From Mycolicibacterium nivoides (GTDB lineage: Bacteria > Actinomycetota > Actinomycetes > Mycobacteriales > Mycobacteriaceae): 64,000 nucleotides of DNA. The position numbers were made by a program, and so were the translations under genes. Positions 51,514-60,696 of this stretch are shown in pieces. Location of the stretch: the NCBI RefSeq assembly GCF_003855255.1, contig NZ_CP034072.1:1-64000 (forward strand), read 5' to 3'. Positions within the stretch are counted from its first letter, which is position 1; each line of letters begins with the position of its first letter. The notes beneath the pieces were generated by a model. That model was not told where the DNA came from, did not search any database, and saw only the letters and a program-made list of their open reading frames with translations.

Positions 51514-52680
51514 TCAGATCATGGACGTACGGGGGATCTTCATCCCCAGGGCCAGTGCCCCGGCCAACTCGCGACTGGTGTCGTAGTCGAACACCACGTG
51601 GCCCGACAGGACGTCGACATCGCGCTTGAACCGCTGCAGTGGGCTGGACAGGAAATGGATGCTCGCACCCCCTGCGCCAAGAAGGTCGGCGATCACCGCC
51701 CTGGACTCGCTGACGATGTGCGCGGCCGACAGCCGGGCCTGTGCGCGCACCGGCTTGTCCACCGCGTCGCCCGACGCCACGATGGCCTCGATCTCGCCGA
51801 CGGTGTCGGCCAGCAGGGCGCGCAACGCGCGCACCCGCACCTGTGCCCCGGCCAGATGGGCCTGCGCGATCGGCTTGTCCTTCTGTGTGACGCCCTCGTA
51901 GGGCAGCACGCGTTCGCCGAGGCGCTGCGCGTAGATCTCGGTGACCCGCTCGACGCTGCCCAGGGCGGGCATCGCCGCCAGCAGGGCCAGGGCGGGCACC
52001 ATCGGCCACCGGTAGGTGGTGCTGTCGTGCAATCCGGCGCCCGGGGCCGTGCCGGAGTAGATGTCGAGCACTTTCACCAGTCGGTGCGCCGGCACGAAGA
52101 CATCGGTGGCGGTGGCGTCGTTGGAGCCGGTGGCCCGCATGCCATCGGTGTGCCACACGTCGGCCACGGTCACATCGCTGATCGGCAGCAGCGCCAGCGC
52201 CGGGTACAGCGCGTCGTCGGGTCCGCACAGTGCGGCGACGATGATCCAGTTCCCGTGCATGAGGCCGGTGGCCCAGGACCACCTACCGGTCAGGCGGATG
52301 CCACCGTCGACCGGCAGCCCGCGCCCGGTCGGCGCGAGTGGGGCGGGGGCGAGGAACGGGCGGCTCGCGAATGCCTCCTCCTGGGCCTGCTCGCCGAACA
52401 GCGCCAGCATCCAGTTGTGCAGAGCCAGGAAGCCGATGGTCCAGGCGCTCGACGTGCAGCCGTGCGCCATCCGGCGCACGGGATCCAGGATCGCCGGGAA
52501 ATCGGCCTGCCGGCCGCCGAAACGGGCGGGCACCAGGAGTTCGGTGAAACCGGACTCGACAAGGTCGGTGACCGTGGCATCGGGAAGCCGGCGCAACTCC
52601 TCGGCTTCAGCGGCGCGGTCGGCCAGTCGTGCGACGAATTCGGGGCTGATGACGCAGTCGGTGGTGGGGGGCGAGATCAT
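51514..52680 (-). CDS. Acyl-CoA-dehydrogenase-like flavin monooxygenase (HsaA/DszC-like)
   Basis: A 388-aa protein with the acyl-CoA dehydrogenase fold but a two-component monooxygenase pattern: LRRLPDATVTDLVESGFTEL, MAHGCTSSAWTIGFLALHNW, IRLTGRWSWATGLMHGNWII, and C-terminal GGASIHFLSSPLQRFKRDVD, then LSGHVVFDYDTSRELAGAL. It would hydroxylate an aromatic or similar substrate using reduced flavin from a partner. ATG 52680 is chosen. A palindrome at 52694 lies 13 bp upstream. Confidence 0.82.
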   Translation of the reverse strand: MISPPTTDCVISPEFVARLADRAAEAEELRRLPDATVTDLVESGFTELLVPARFGGRQADFPAILDPVRRMAHGCTSSAWTIGFLALHNWMLALFGEQAQEEAFASRPFLAPAPLAPTGRGLPVDGGIRLTGRWSWATGLMHGNWIIVAALCGPDDALYPALALLPISDVTVADVWHTDGMRATGSNDATATDVFVPAHRLVKVLDIYSGTAPGAGLHDSTTYRWPMVPALALLAAMPALGSVERVTEIYAQRLGERVLPYEGVTQKDKPIAQAHLAGAQVRVRALRALLADTVGEIEAIVASGDAVDKPVRAQARLSAAHIVSESRAVIADLLGAGGASIHFLSSPLQRFKRDVDVLSGHVVFDYDTSRELAGALALGMKIPRTSMI

Positions 52681-52693
52681 GGCCCGAAAGCTA

Positions 52694-52711
52694 CCATACT
52701 TTTTAGTATGG
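52694..52711. promoter_or_regulatory. Palindromic operator upstream of the monooxygenase
   Basis: CCATACT-TTTT-AGTATGG, two perfect 7-bp arms around a T-run, lies just before the ATG at 52680, where it would overlap the promoter or leader. TetR- or MarR-type regulators bind such sites. The rest of the gap (52712-53142) up to the antigen 85 gene shows no other clear feature. Confidence 0.5.
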
Positions 52712-53118
52712 TCCGGTTTCGGGGCCGTGGGAGGGCTCCGGGCGGGCATTTCGAAAACCGGTTGGCGACGATCGGATAACCCTCCGGACACCAGTTGTGA
52801 ACGGAAAGGCATCGGTGTTGTTCGAGTGCGCCGGGTGCGGACCAGGGGTTCACGGCGTTTTCCCAGGTAGATCAACCGTGCACGAGTGATAGATAAAGCC
52901 GAATTCACTTTTTTGAATCCGTAGATATGCAGTTCGGCGGCGCGCGGCGGGTTTTCCCTCGTCGTGAGCCCGTGATTTACTCATGGCGCAACAACTGAAT
53001 TCTTCGGTCCGCTCTTCAGAGGCACCGGCTCAGGCGAGCGGGCGTGACAGTGCAGTGACTCCGTCGCTGCGGTGTCGCTTGGCGATGCTGATCGCTGATC
53101 GCGCAAATCGCGTAATGA

Positions 53119-54120
<1,002 letters not shown>

Positions 54121-54138
54121 GCCGAACAACACGCGATA

Positions 54139-54179
54139 ACGAAATCGCCCAGAACACTTGGTGTTCTGGGCGATTTCGT
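54139..54179 (+). terminator. Perfect 19-bp terminator hairpin
   Basis: ACGAAATCGCCCAGAACAC (54139-54157) and its exact complement (54161-54179) around a TTG loop, 18 bp after the antigen 85 stop. It also ends the facing fadB4 gene, so it may work in both directions. Confidence 0.85.
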
Positions 54180-54201
54180 TTGTGTGCGGGGCGTCCCGGT
54201 T

Positions 54202-55200
54202 CTAGAACCCGCCGGCCACCTTCACCACTGCGCGGCCGGAGTACCGGCCGGCACGGACCTCGTCGAGCACCTCGACGACATCCTTGACGTCGACCTCACG
54301 GGTGAGCTCATCGAGGTGACGCGGTTTGAGCGGTCCGCCCAGCTGTGCCCACAACTCGCGCCTCGGCTCGATGGGTAGCTGCACCGAATCGATGCCCAGC
54401 AGCGATACCCCGCGCAGGATGAACGGCATCACCGTGGTGTTCAGGGCCGCGCCGCCCGTCAGCCCGCTGGCCGCCACAGCCCCGCCGTACTCCAGGGTGC
54501 TCAGCACATCGGCCAGCGTGGCACCGCCGACACAGTCCACCGCCGCCGCCCACCGGGTCCGGCCGAGGGGACGGGGCTTGGCGTCGGGGTCGGCCGGGAG
54601 GCGGCCGATCACCTCGGATGCCCCCAGCGCGCGAAGGTGATCGGCCTGCTCGGGCTTTCCGGTCGACGCCACCACCTGATAACCCGCCGCAGCCAGCAGG
54701 TCCACGCTCACCGAACCGACCCCGCCGGTAGCACCGGTCACCACGATCGGTCCGTGCGGCGGCTTGATACCGCGGCCGACGAGAGCGAGAACGCTCATCG
54801 CCGCGGTGAATCCTGCCGTGCCGATCGCCGCACCCTCGCGGGGGCTCAGTGCGCCCAGTGCAACGACCTGATCGGCGGGCAGCCGCGCGTATTCGGCGTA
54901 GCCGCCGTGATGGCCGGTGCCGATCTGGTAGCCGTGGGCCAGCACGAGATCGCCGGGCACGAAGTACGGGGACTCCGAGCTCACCACCTCACCGGTGAGG
55001 TCGATGCCCGGGACGATCGGATAGTCGCGCACCACACCGCCTTTGGGGGTCAGCGCGAGCGCGTCCTTGAAGTTGACGCTGCTGTACAGCACCCGGATGG
55101 TGACCTCGCCGGCAGGCAGATCAGATTCCTGCAGTGTTTCGACCGCCGCGACGATGCCGTCGCCGTCCTGCCGCGCTACCAGTGCTTGAAACGATTCCAT
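54202..55200 (-). CDS. fadB4: Acrylyl-CoA reductase/quinone oxidoreductase (FadB4-like)
   Basis: A 332-aa MDR-family NADPH oxidoreductase of the YhdH/AcuI type: VLYSSVNFKDALALTPKGGV, YPIVPGIDLTGEVVSSESPY, the nucleotide loop VVTGATGGVGSVSVDLLAAA, and the C-terminal GRYSGRAVVKVAGGF. It has no zinc ligands. M. tuberculosis Rv3141 (fadB4) lies at the same place beside fadE23/fadE24. ATG 55200 is chosen over an upstream in-frame start. Confidence 0.88.
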   Translation of the reverse strand: MESFQALVARQDGDGIVAAVETLQESDLPAGEVTIRVLYSSVNFKDALALTPKGGVVRDYPIVPGIDLTGEVVSSESPYFVPGDLVLAHGYQIGTGHHGGYAEYARLPADQVVALGALSPREGAAIGTAGFTAAMSVLALVGRGIKPPHGPIVVTGATGGVGSVSVDLLAAAGYQVVASTGKPEQADHLRALGASEVIGRLPADPDAKPRPLGRTRWAAAVDCVGGATLADVLSTLEYGGAVAASGLTGGAALNTTVMPFILRGVSLLGIDSVQLPIEPRRELWAQLGGPLKPRHLDELTREVDVKDVVEVLDEVRAGRYSGRAVVKVAGGF

Positions 55201-55229
55201 GCCTGGAACGCTAGTCACCTTAGTTGGCC

Positions 55230-55285
55230 GAGCAGACGCAAAACTGCCCAAAACCAGGCGGTTTTGGGCAGTTTTACGTCTGCTC
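55230..55285. terminator. Long hairpin between fadE23 and fadB4
   Basis: Arms of 26 bp with one mismatch (GAGCAGACG then CAAAACTGCCCAAAACC on the left, complement on the right) around an AGGC loop. It lies 12 bp past the fadE23 stop and 30 bp before fadB4, all on the minus strand, and probably ends the fadE24-fadE23 message. No T-run follows. Confidence 0.7.
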
Positions 55286-55296
55286 GCGCTGAAGAG

Positions 55297-56517
55297 CTAC
55301 TTGAGCTCGGCCGAGGACAGTCCCAGCAGGCGACGGGCGACCACCAGCTGCTGGATCTGCTGCGTGCCTTCGAAGATGTCGAGGATCTTGGAGTCGCGGG
55401 CCCACTTCTCCAGCAGGGTCTGCTCGGAATAGCCGGTGGTACCGGCCATCTCGACGGCCTTGAGGGTGATGTCGCTGGCCACCCGGGCGGCCTTGGCCTT
55501 ACCCATCGAGGCTTCCTTGGAGTTGGGGATGCTGTTGTCGGCCTGCCATGCGGAGCGGACTGTCAACAGGTAACCGGCCTCCCAGTCGGCCTCCATCCGC
55601 AGGAACTCCGCCGCGGCAGCGCTCTGCGCATGGGCCGGCTTGTCATACGAGATCTCGATGCCGGCATCGGTGAGGATCGCGCGCAGGTCCTCCAGCGCGG
55701 CCCGGGCGATGCCCACCGCCATGGCCGCCACGATCGGCCGGGTGTTGTCGAAGGTCTCCATGACCCCCGCAAAACCCTTCTCCACGTGGATCTCCGGATC
55801 GCCCAGCAGGTTGTCCTTGGGGATGCGGGCGTTCTCGAAGCGGATCACCGCGGTGTCGGACGCCTTGATGCCCAGCTTGTGCTCCAGGCGCTCGACGGTG
55901 ACGCCGGGGTGCTCACGCGGCACGATGAACGACTTGATCGCGGCCCGGCCCAACGACTTGTCGAGCGTTGCCCACACCACGATGTGGGTGGCCCGTGAAC
56001 CCGCGGTGACGAAGATCTTCTCGCCGTTGATCACGTACTCGTCGCCGTCCAGCACGGCGGTGGTGGTCACCGCCGCCGAGTCGGAGCCGAATCCGGGCTC
56101 GGTGATGGCCATCGCGGCCCACACGTCCTTGCCCAGGCGCTCGAGCTGATCGGGGGTGGCCACCGAGGAGATGGCGGCGTTGCCCAGGCCCTGACGCGGC
56201 ACCGACAGCAGCAGGGCGACGTCGCCCCAGCTGATTTCGAGGGCGTTGAGCAGGGCGGACATGTTGGCGCCGTTGACGGTGACCTTCTCGCCCTTGGTGT
56301 TGGCGTCGTCGCGGAACGCCTCGGCGCCGGCGAACGAGATCGTCTTGGCTTCCGAGATCCCTTCGAAGAGCGTGGCCAGGGTGTCCAGCTCGACGGGGTA
56401 GGCGTGCTCGGCCAGATCGTATTTGCGCGAGATCGGGCGAAGCATCTCGGCGGCGCCCTGGTGGCCCTTCTCGATGACCGCCTGCAACTTGCGGGGCATT
56501 TCCAGATTGATTGCCAT
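55297..56517 (-). CDS. fadE23: Acyl-CoA dehydrogenase FadE23
   Basis: A 406-aa acyl-CoA dehydrogenase: AMAITEPGFGSDSAAVTTTA (FAD/substrate loop), INGEKIFVTAGSRATHIVVW, and the C-terminal EMAGTTGYSEQTLLEKWARD, then DIFEGTQQIQQLVVARRLLG with the usual ending. It follows fadE24 by 38 bp; in M. tuberculosis the pair Rv3140/Rv3139 is co-transcribed and such pairs can form heteromeric enzymes. Substrate unknown. Confidence 0.92.
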   Translation of the reverse strand: MAINLEMPRKLQAVIEKGHQGAAEMLRPISRKYDLAEHAYPVELDTLATLFEGISEAKTISFAGAEAFRDDANTKGEKVTVNGANMSALLNALEISWGDVALLLSVPRQGLGNAAISSVATPDQLERLGKDVWAAMAITEPGFGSDSAAVTTTAVLDGDEYVINGEKIFVTAGSRATHIVVWATLDKSLGRAAIKSFIVPREHPGVTVERLEHKLGIKASDTAVIRFENARIPKDNLLGDPEIHVEKGFAGVMETFDNTRPIVAAMAVGIARAALEDLRAILTDAGIEISYDKPAHAQSAAAAEFLRMEADWEAGYLLTVRSAWQADNSIPNSKEASMGKAKAARVASDITLKAVEMAGTTGYSEQTLLEKWARDSKILDIFEGTQQIQQLVVARRLLGLSSAELK

Positions 56518-56555
56518 GATTAGTCTTTCAGCTCAGGAAGAGTAATGACACCGGG

Positions 56556-57953
56556 CTAGATAACGACGACACCCTCGGCGACGCCGATGGCCCGCAGATC
56601 GCGGTACCAGCGCTCGACCGGGTGCTCCTTGGTGTAACCGTGACCGCCGAGCAGCTGCACGCCGTCCAGGCCGATCTGCATGCCCTTGTCGGTGCCGAGC
56701 TTGCGCGCGAGTGCGGCCTCACGGGCGAACGGCAGACCCTGCTCGGCGCGGGCGGCGCCGCGCCAGGTGATCAGCCGCAGGCCGTCGAGCTCGATGGCGA
56801 TGTTGGCCGTCATGAACGCCACCGACTGACGGTGGGCGATCGGCTCGCCGAATGCCTGGCGCTCCTTGATGTACGGGATGACGTAGTCGAGCACCGCGTG
56901 CGAGGTGCCGACCGCCAGGGCGGCCCAGCCCAGCCGGGACAACGCGATCGCCTCGCTGTAATCCTGGTCGGTGGCACCGTCTTCGCCGAGGCGGTTGGCC
57001 AGGGGCACCGCTACGTTGTCGAGCTCGATCTGGCCGAGGGCGGCGGCACGGATGCCCATGCTCGGATCGGCCTTGACCGTGAGTCCCGGTGACGAGGCCT
57101 CGACGATGAACAATGCCGGCTTGCCGCTCAATTGTGCTGCCACGATGAACAATTCGGCGTCGGCGGCGGCGGGCACCAGCGACTTGACGCCGGACAGGCG
57201 GTACCCGCTGGGGGTACGAACCGCGGTGGTCTTGAGCGCGGTGGGGTCGAACAGCGCGTGCGGTTCGGCGATGGCCACGCAGGCCTGCGGCACGTTCTCG
57301 CCGGCGAATTCCTTGAGGTAGGTGGCCTGCTGGTCGGCGCTGCCCCAGTGGGTGAGTGCCGCGGCGACACCACCCGGCGCCAGGATCGGCAGGGCCAGGC
57401 CCATGTCGCCGTAGGCCAGTGCTTCCGCGACGAGCGCATTGGTCACGGTGCTGCGGTGTTCGGCGATGCCGTCGAAGTCCTCGGGGACGTTCACGGCGGT
57501 GATGCCCAGTTCAGCGGCCTTGGCGATGAGATCCGCGGGGTAGGCCGCGGCTTCGTCGGCGTCGTGCGCTGCGGGGCGCAGGATCTCCTCGGCGAACTCT
57601 TTGACCGTCTCGACGATCATCTGCTGATCTTCGTCGGGGGTCAGGTCGAAGTAGTCGGCCCCGCTGGCCTTGAGTCGGGTCGGTGCCTTGCCCAGGCCCT
57701 GGACCCGCTGGAACTGCCGGGTGGCCGCGCCTGCGGCGGAAAACACCTGCTTCACACCGTATTTCAGGCCGCGGTTGAGCGGATCGCGCAGGCCGTAACG
57801 GTCCAGAAATTCCTGGCCGACGATGGGCGTGATCAGCGCCAACCCGATGTCGGTCGCTGTCCGCTTGTGCTTGTGCAGTCCGACAGCGCTTTGCTGGCCG
57901 GAGCTGGAGGGACGGGAGGGGGTGCCGTTCTTGGACGGCAGGGTGTTGGTCAT
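56556..57953 (-). CDS. fadE24: Acyl-CoA dehydrogenase FadE24
   Basis: A 465-aa acyl-CoA dehydrogenase-like protein with a 90-residue N-terminal extension (HKHKRTATDIGLALITPIVG..., KTA-like repeats absent). The core is QMIVETVKEFAEEILRPAAH, then LGVAITAVNVPEDFDG-type sequence, VALTHWGSADQQATYLKEFA and LLGGHGYTKEHPVERWYRDL. The last is the region that closes the active site. It is the first gene of the fadE24-fadE23 message, with a perfect palindrome upstream at 57996. Confidence 0.92.
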   Translation of the reverse strand: MTNTLPSKNGTPSRPSSSGQQSAVGLHKHKRTATDIGLALITPIVGQEFLDRYGLRDPLNRGLKYGVKQVFSAAGAATRQFQRVQGLGKAPTRLKASGADYFDLTPDEDQQMIVETVKEFAEEILRPAAHDADEAAAYPADLIAKAAELGITAVNVPEDFDGIAEHRSTVTNALVAEALAYGDMGLALPILAPGGVAAALTHWGSADQQATYLKEFAGENVPQACVAIAEPHALFDPTALKTTAVRTPSGYRLSGVKSLVPAAADAELFIVAAQLSGKPALFIVEASSPGLTVKADPSMGIRAAALGQIELDNVAVPLANRLGEDGATDQDYSEAIALSRLGWAALAVGTSHAVLDYVIPYIKERQAFGEPIAHRQSVAFMTANIAIELDGLRLITWRGAARAEQGLPFAREAALARKLGTDKGMQIGLDGVQLLGGHGYTKEHPVERWYRDLRAIGVAEGVVVI

Positions 57954-57995
57954 GTCAGCTGCCTCTGCTGGTCGTGGCGACGCATCTGACCGTAT

Positions 57996-58011
57996 CTTAC
58001 TCCGGAGTAAG
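57996..58011. promoter_or_regulatory. Perfect 16-bp palindrome, operator for fadE24
   Basis: CTTACTCCGGAGTAAG lies 43 bp upstream of the fadE24 start; the symmetry extends with one mismatch to TATCTTACTCCGGAGTAAGG and beyond. It is a strong candidate for a TetR-type fatty-acid regulator site. The HxlR gene ends 37 bp to the right, so the site belongs to fadE24. Confidence 0.65.
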
Positions 58012-58047
58012 GTACGGCATCTGTTACCAACTTCACACCATCTGGGA

Positions 58048-58497
58048 TCAGGATTCCGCCGGCGAAATCCGGTCGTACCGATCGCGGTTGAGGCGTACTT
58101 CGTCCATGTGTGCCTCGGCCCACGACTTGATCCCGACCATCAGCTGGTGCAGGGAAAAGCCCAGTTCGGTGAGCTCGTAGGTGACCGTGACCGGCACGCT
58201 CGGGGTCACTGTCCGGGTGAGCAACCCGTCACGTTCGAGGGAGCGAAGCGTCTGGGTGAGCATCTTCTGGCTGACCCCGGCGAGGCGCCGGGCGAGCTCG
58301 GAGTAGCGCATGGGACGCGGTTCGCCTGCGTGGCCGCCCCCGGGGCGCGGACCGTCGCCGCCGAGGGCGGCCAGGATCAGCGCGACCCATTTGTCGCTGA
58401 TCCGGTCGAGCAGTTGGCGGCTGGGGCAGTTCGCCAGGAAGGCGTCGTACTCCAACTTTGCTCGCGCCCGCTTCTGGGCCGCGGTTGTCGTCGGCAC
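58048..58497 (-). CDS. HxlR-family transcriptional regulator
   Basis: A 149-aa winged-helix regulator: ANCPSRQLLDRISDKWVALI (the C-P..-DKW signature with sensor Cys), RYSELARRLAGVSQKMLTQT and LRSLERDGLLTRTVTPSVPV. It carries an insertion of about 16 Gly/Pro-rich residues after LAALGG. HxlR proteins sense electrophiles or quinones and control an adjacent divergent reductase gene, as here. Confidence 0.92.
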   Translation of the reverse strand: MPTTTAAQKRARAKLEYDAFLANCPSRQLLDRISDKWVALILAALGGDGPRPGGGHAGEPRPMRYSELARRLAGVSQKMLTQTLRSLERDGLLTRTVTPSVPVTVTYELTELGFSLHQLMVGIKSWAEAHMDEVRLNRDRYDRISPAES

Positions 58498-58525
58498 GTC
58501 TGCTCCTTTCGATCCGAGGTGAGTT

Positions 58526-58543
58526 ACGCACTTCCGAGTGCGT
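58526..58543. promoter_or_regulatory. Palindrome in the HxlR/oxidoreductase intergenic region
   Basis: ACGCACT-TCCG-AGTGCGT, perfect 7-bp arms, is flanked by a looser GTT/TAC extension. It sits in the 125-bp gap between the two divergent genes and is the likely HxlR operator for both. Confidence 0.6.
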
Positions 58544-58622
58544 ACTTCCCATTGGAGAGTTACCTATCCATCGTGGAGTAGGAGAGCAGTTCGCCACAAG
58601 GTTCTAGAAGGAGTGAATTTTC

Positions 58623-59540
58623 ATGTCTGTTGCCACGTTTCGTACCGCGGTTGTCCGGACTCCGGGCGGACCGGACTCGATCGAGATCGTCGATGTCCCG
58701 GTGGTCGAGCCAGGTCCCGGCCAGGTGCGGGTAAAGGTCGCCGCGGCGGCGGTCAACCCTGTCGACCTCGGTGTGGTCGCCGGCGTCTTCCACGATCTCG
58801 GGCTGGTGGACCAGCCGAATTGGACCGGGCTCGGCTGGGATTTCGCGGGCACCGTCGAGTCTGCCGGTCCTGGCGCGGGTCTGGCCGTGGGCACACGGGT
58901 CGCCGGGGTGGTGGCGGGATTCGACCGGGACTACGGCACCTACGCCGAGCGCTTGGTGGTGTCCGCCGCAGACGTTGCTGTCGTGCCCGACGGGCTGGGC
59001 TCGATCGCCGCATCGACGGTGCCGCTCAACGGATTGACCGCAACGCAGATCCTCGATCTGCTCGGCGACGCGCCCGCCGACAGTCGCCGCCTCTTGATCA
59101 CCGGTGCCGCCGGCGCGGTCGGGGGTTACCTCGTCGTGCTCGCCCAGGAGCGCGGCTGGGAAGTGACCGGTCTGGCCCGAGATCATGACGAGGAGTTCGT
59201 CCGCAGCCTCGGAGCGGAATTCACCGCCGACGCCGAGCGGGGGTGGGACGCGGTCGCGGACGCCGGTGCGATGCAGCAGGCGGCGCTCGCGCTGGTCCGC
59301 GACGGCGGGCGGTTCGTCGGGGTGCAGCCGAGTTCCGAACTGCCGACCGAACGCGGCATCGCCGTCGCGGCCGTGGTGGCACACCCAGATGGCACCCGGC
59401 TTGCCGACCTCCTGGCCCGTACGGTGTCCGGGCAGCTGCCTGCTCGGGTGCATTCCGTGCTGCCGTTGGATCAGGCGGCTGATGCCCACCGGACGCTCGC
59501 CAAAGGCGGTGTACGTGGCCGGATCGTCATCCAGCCGTGA
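58623..59540 (+). CDS. MDR-family NADPH:quinone oxidoreductase
   Basis: A 305-aa zinc-independent MDR enzyme: VVRTPGGPDSIEIVDVPVVE, VRVKVAAAAVNPVDLGVVAG, GLGWDFAGTVESAGPGAGLA, and the NADPH loop LLITGAAGAVGGYLVVLAQE. It probably detoxifies quinones or alkenals under control of the divergent HxlR gene. AAGGAG precedes ATG 58623. It ends 2 bp before the convergent hisN stop. Confidence 0.9.
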   Translation: MSVATFRTAVVRTPGGPDSIEIVDVPVVEPGPGQVRVKVAAAAVNPVDLGVVAGVFHDLGLVDQPNWTGLGWDFAGTVESAGPGAGLAVGTRVAGVVAGFDRDYGTYAERLVVSAADVAVVPDGLGSIAASTVPLNGLTATQILDLLGDAPADSRRLLITGAAGAVGGYLVVLAQERGWEVTGLARDHDEEFVRSLGAEFTADAERGWDAVADAGAMQQAALALVRDGGRFVGVQPSSELPTERGIAVAAVVAHPDGTRLADLLARTVSGQLPARVHSVLPLDQAADAHRTLAKGGVRGRIVIQP

Positions 59541-59542
59541 GC

Positions 59543-60325
59543 TCAGTTGCCTGCGAGCCGGTCCAGCACGGCGGCGTGGAGCGGCCCGTTGGTGGCCAGC
59601 GCACTGCCCCCGTGCGGGCCCGGGGCGCCGTCGATGCTGGTGAAGGTGCCGCCGGCCTCACGGATGAGGATGTCGAGCGGGGCGATGTCCCACAGTTTCA
59701 CCTCGGGCTCGCAGGCGATGTCGACCGCGCCCTCGGCGACCATGCAGTACGACCAGAAGTCGCCGTAGGCGCGTACCCGCCACACCGCGTCGGTGAGTTC
59801 GACGAACCGGTCCCGACGGTGCTCCCAACCCGTCGTCAGGTCCGAGTACGACAGGCTTGCCGACGCGAGGTCCGTGACCCCGGACACCGACAACTTGCGG
59901 GTCGCCCCGGCGAACGCGCCGAACGCGCCCTGACCGAGCCCGGCCCACCACCGCCGGGCGAGCGCCGGCGCGCTGACCACTCCGATGGTCGGGACGCCGT
60001 CATCGAGCAGTGCGATCAGCGTGCACCACACCGGGACACCGCGGACGAAGTTCTTGGTTCCGTCGATCGGGTCGATCACCCACTGGCGGCCGGTCAATGT
60101 CGTTGTGCCACCGAACTCTTCGCCGAACACCGTGTCGTTCGGGCGGGCCGCCGCCAGTGCGGCGCGCAGTGCTTCCTCGGCGCCACGGTCGGCGTCGGTG
60201 ACCGGGGTCAGATCGGGTTTGGTCTCGATATGCAGATCCAGGGCGCCGAAGCGATCCATGGTCAGTGCGTCGGCCTGGTCGGCCAGTTCGAGGGCCAATG
60301 CCATGTCATCTGCGACGGAACTCAT
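59543..60325 (-). CDS. hisN: Histidinol-phosphatase HisN (inositol-monophosphatase fold)
   Basis: A 260-aa metal-dependent phosphatase: [10 protein letters not shown] (metal Glu), [20 protein letters not shown] (Asp-Pro-Ile-Asp-Gly-Thr signature) and [20 protein letters not shown] (second metal Asp). M. tuberculosis Rv3137, in the same neighbourhood, is the histidine-pathway phosphatase HisN, which supports the name over inositol phosphatase. ATG 60325 is chosen over a 28-residue extension that overlaps the divergent gene. Confidence 0.88.
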   Translation of the reverse strand: MSSVADDMALALELADQADALTMDRFGALDLHIETKPDLTPVTDADRGAEEALRAALAAARPNDTVFGEEFGGTTTLTGRQWVIDPIDGTKNFVRGVPVWCTLIALLDDGVPTIGVVSAPALARRWWAGLGQGAFGAFAGATRKLSVSGVTDLASASLSYSDLTTGWEHRRDRFVELTDAVWRVRAYGDFWSYCMVAEGAVDIACEPEVKLWDIAPLDILIREAGGTFTSIDGAPGPHGGSALATNGPLHAAVLDRLAGN

Positions 60326-60348
60326 GGCTGCAGTCCTACCATGGCCTC

Positions 60349-60696
60349 GTGTGGGAATTCGGCATACTCCTGTTGCTCGTGGGTGCTCTGGTGCTGTTAC
60401 TGGCGCCACGGATCATGCGGCGCCGGGGAATTCGCGGTGAACTGGCGCACGGCACCTTGCTCGTGACCGGGGTGAGCCCGCGTCCGGAGGCGACGGGGGA
60501 GCAGTACGTCACCATCACCGGCGTCATCACCGGACCGACGGTCAACGAGCACGTCGTGTATCAGCGGATGGCCGTCGACGTGAACAACTGGCCGGCCATG
60601 GGAACCCTGTTCCCGGTCGTCTACTCACCGAGCAACCCGGACAAGTGGGCCTTCGCGCCCGCGGAGCCCCCGCCGGGCGGACCGCCGCCGGCCTGA
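60349..60696 (+). CDS. Small membrane-anchored protein
   Basis: A 115-aa protein with one N-terminal transmembrane helix ([20 protein letters not shown]), then a basic stop-transfer RRRGIRGE and a strand-rich domain ([20 protein letters not shown]). It ends in a Pro-rich tail. GTG 60349 is 23 bp from the divergent hisN start. The soluble part resembles small OB/DUF3592-like modules but no family is firmly recognised. Confidence 0.65.
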   Translation: MWEFGILLLLVGALVLLLAPRIMRRRGIRGELAHGTLLVTGVSPRPEATGEQYVTITGVITGPTVNEHVVYQRMAVDVNNWPAMGTLFPVVYSPSNPDKWAFAPAEPPPGGPPPA

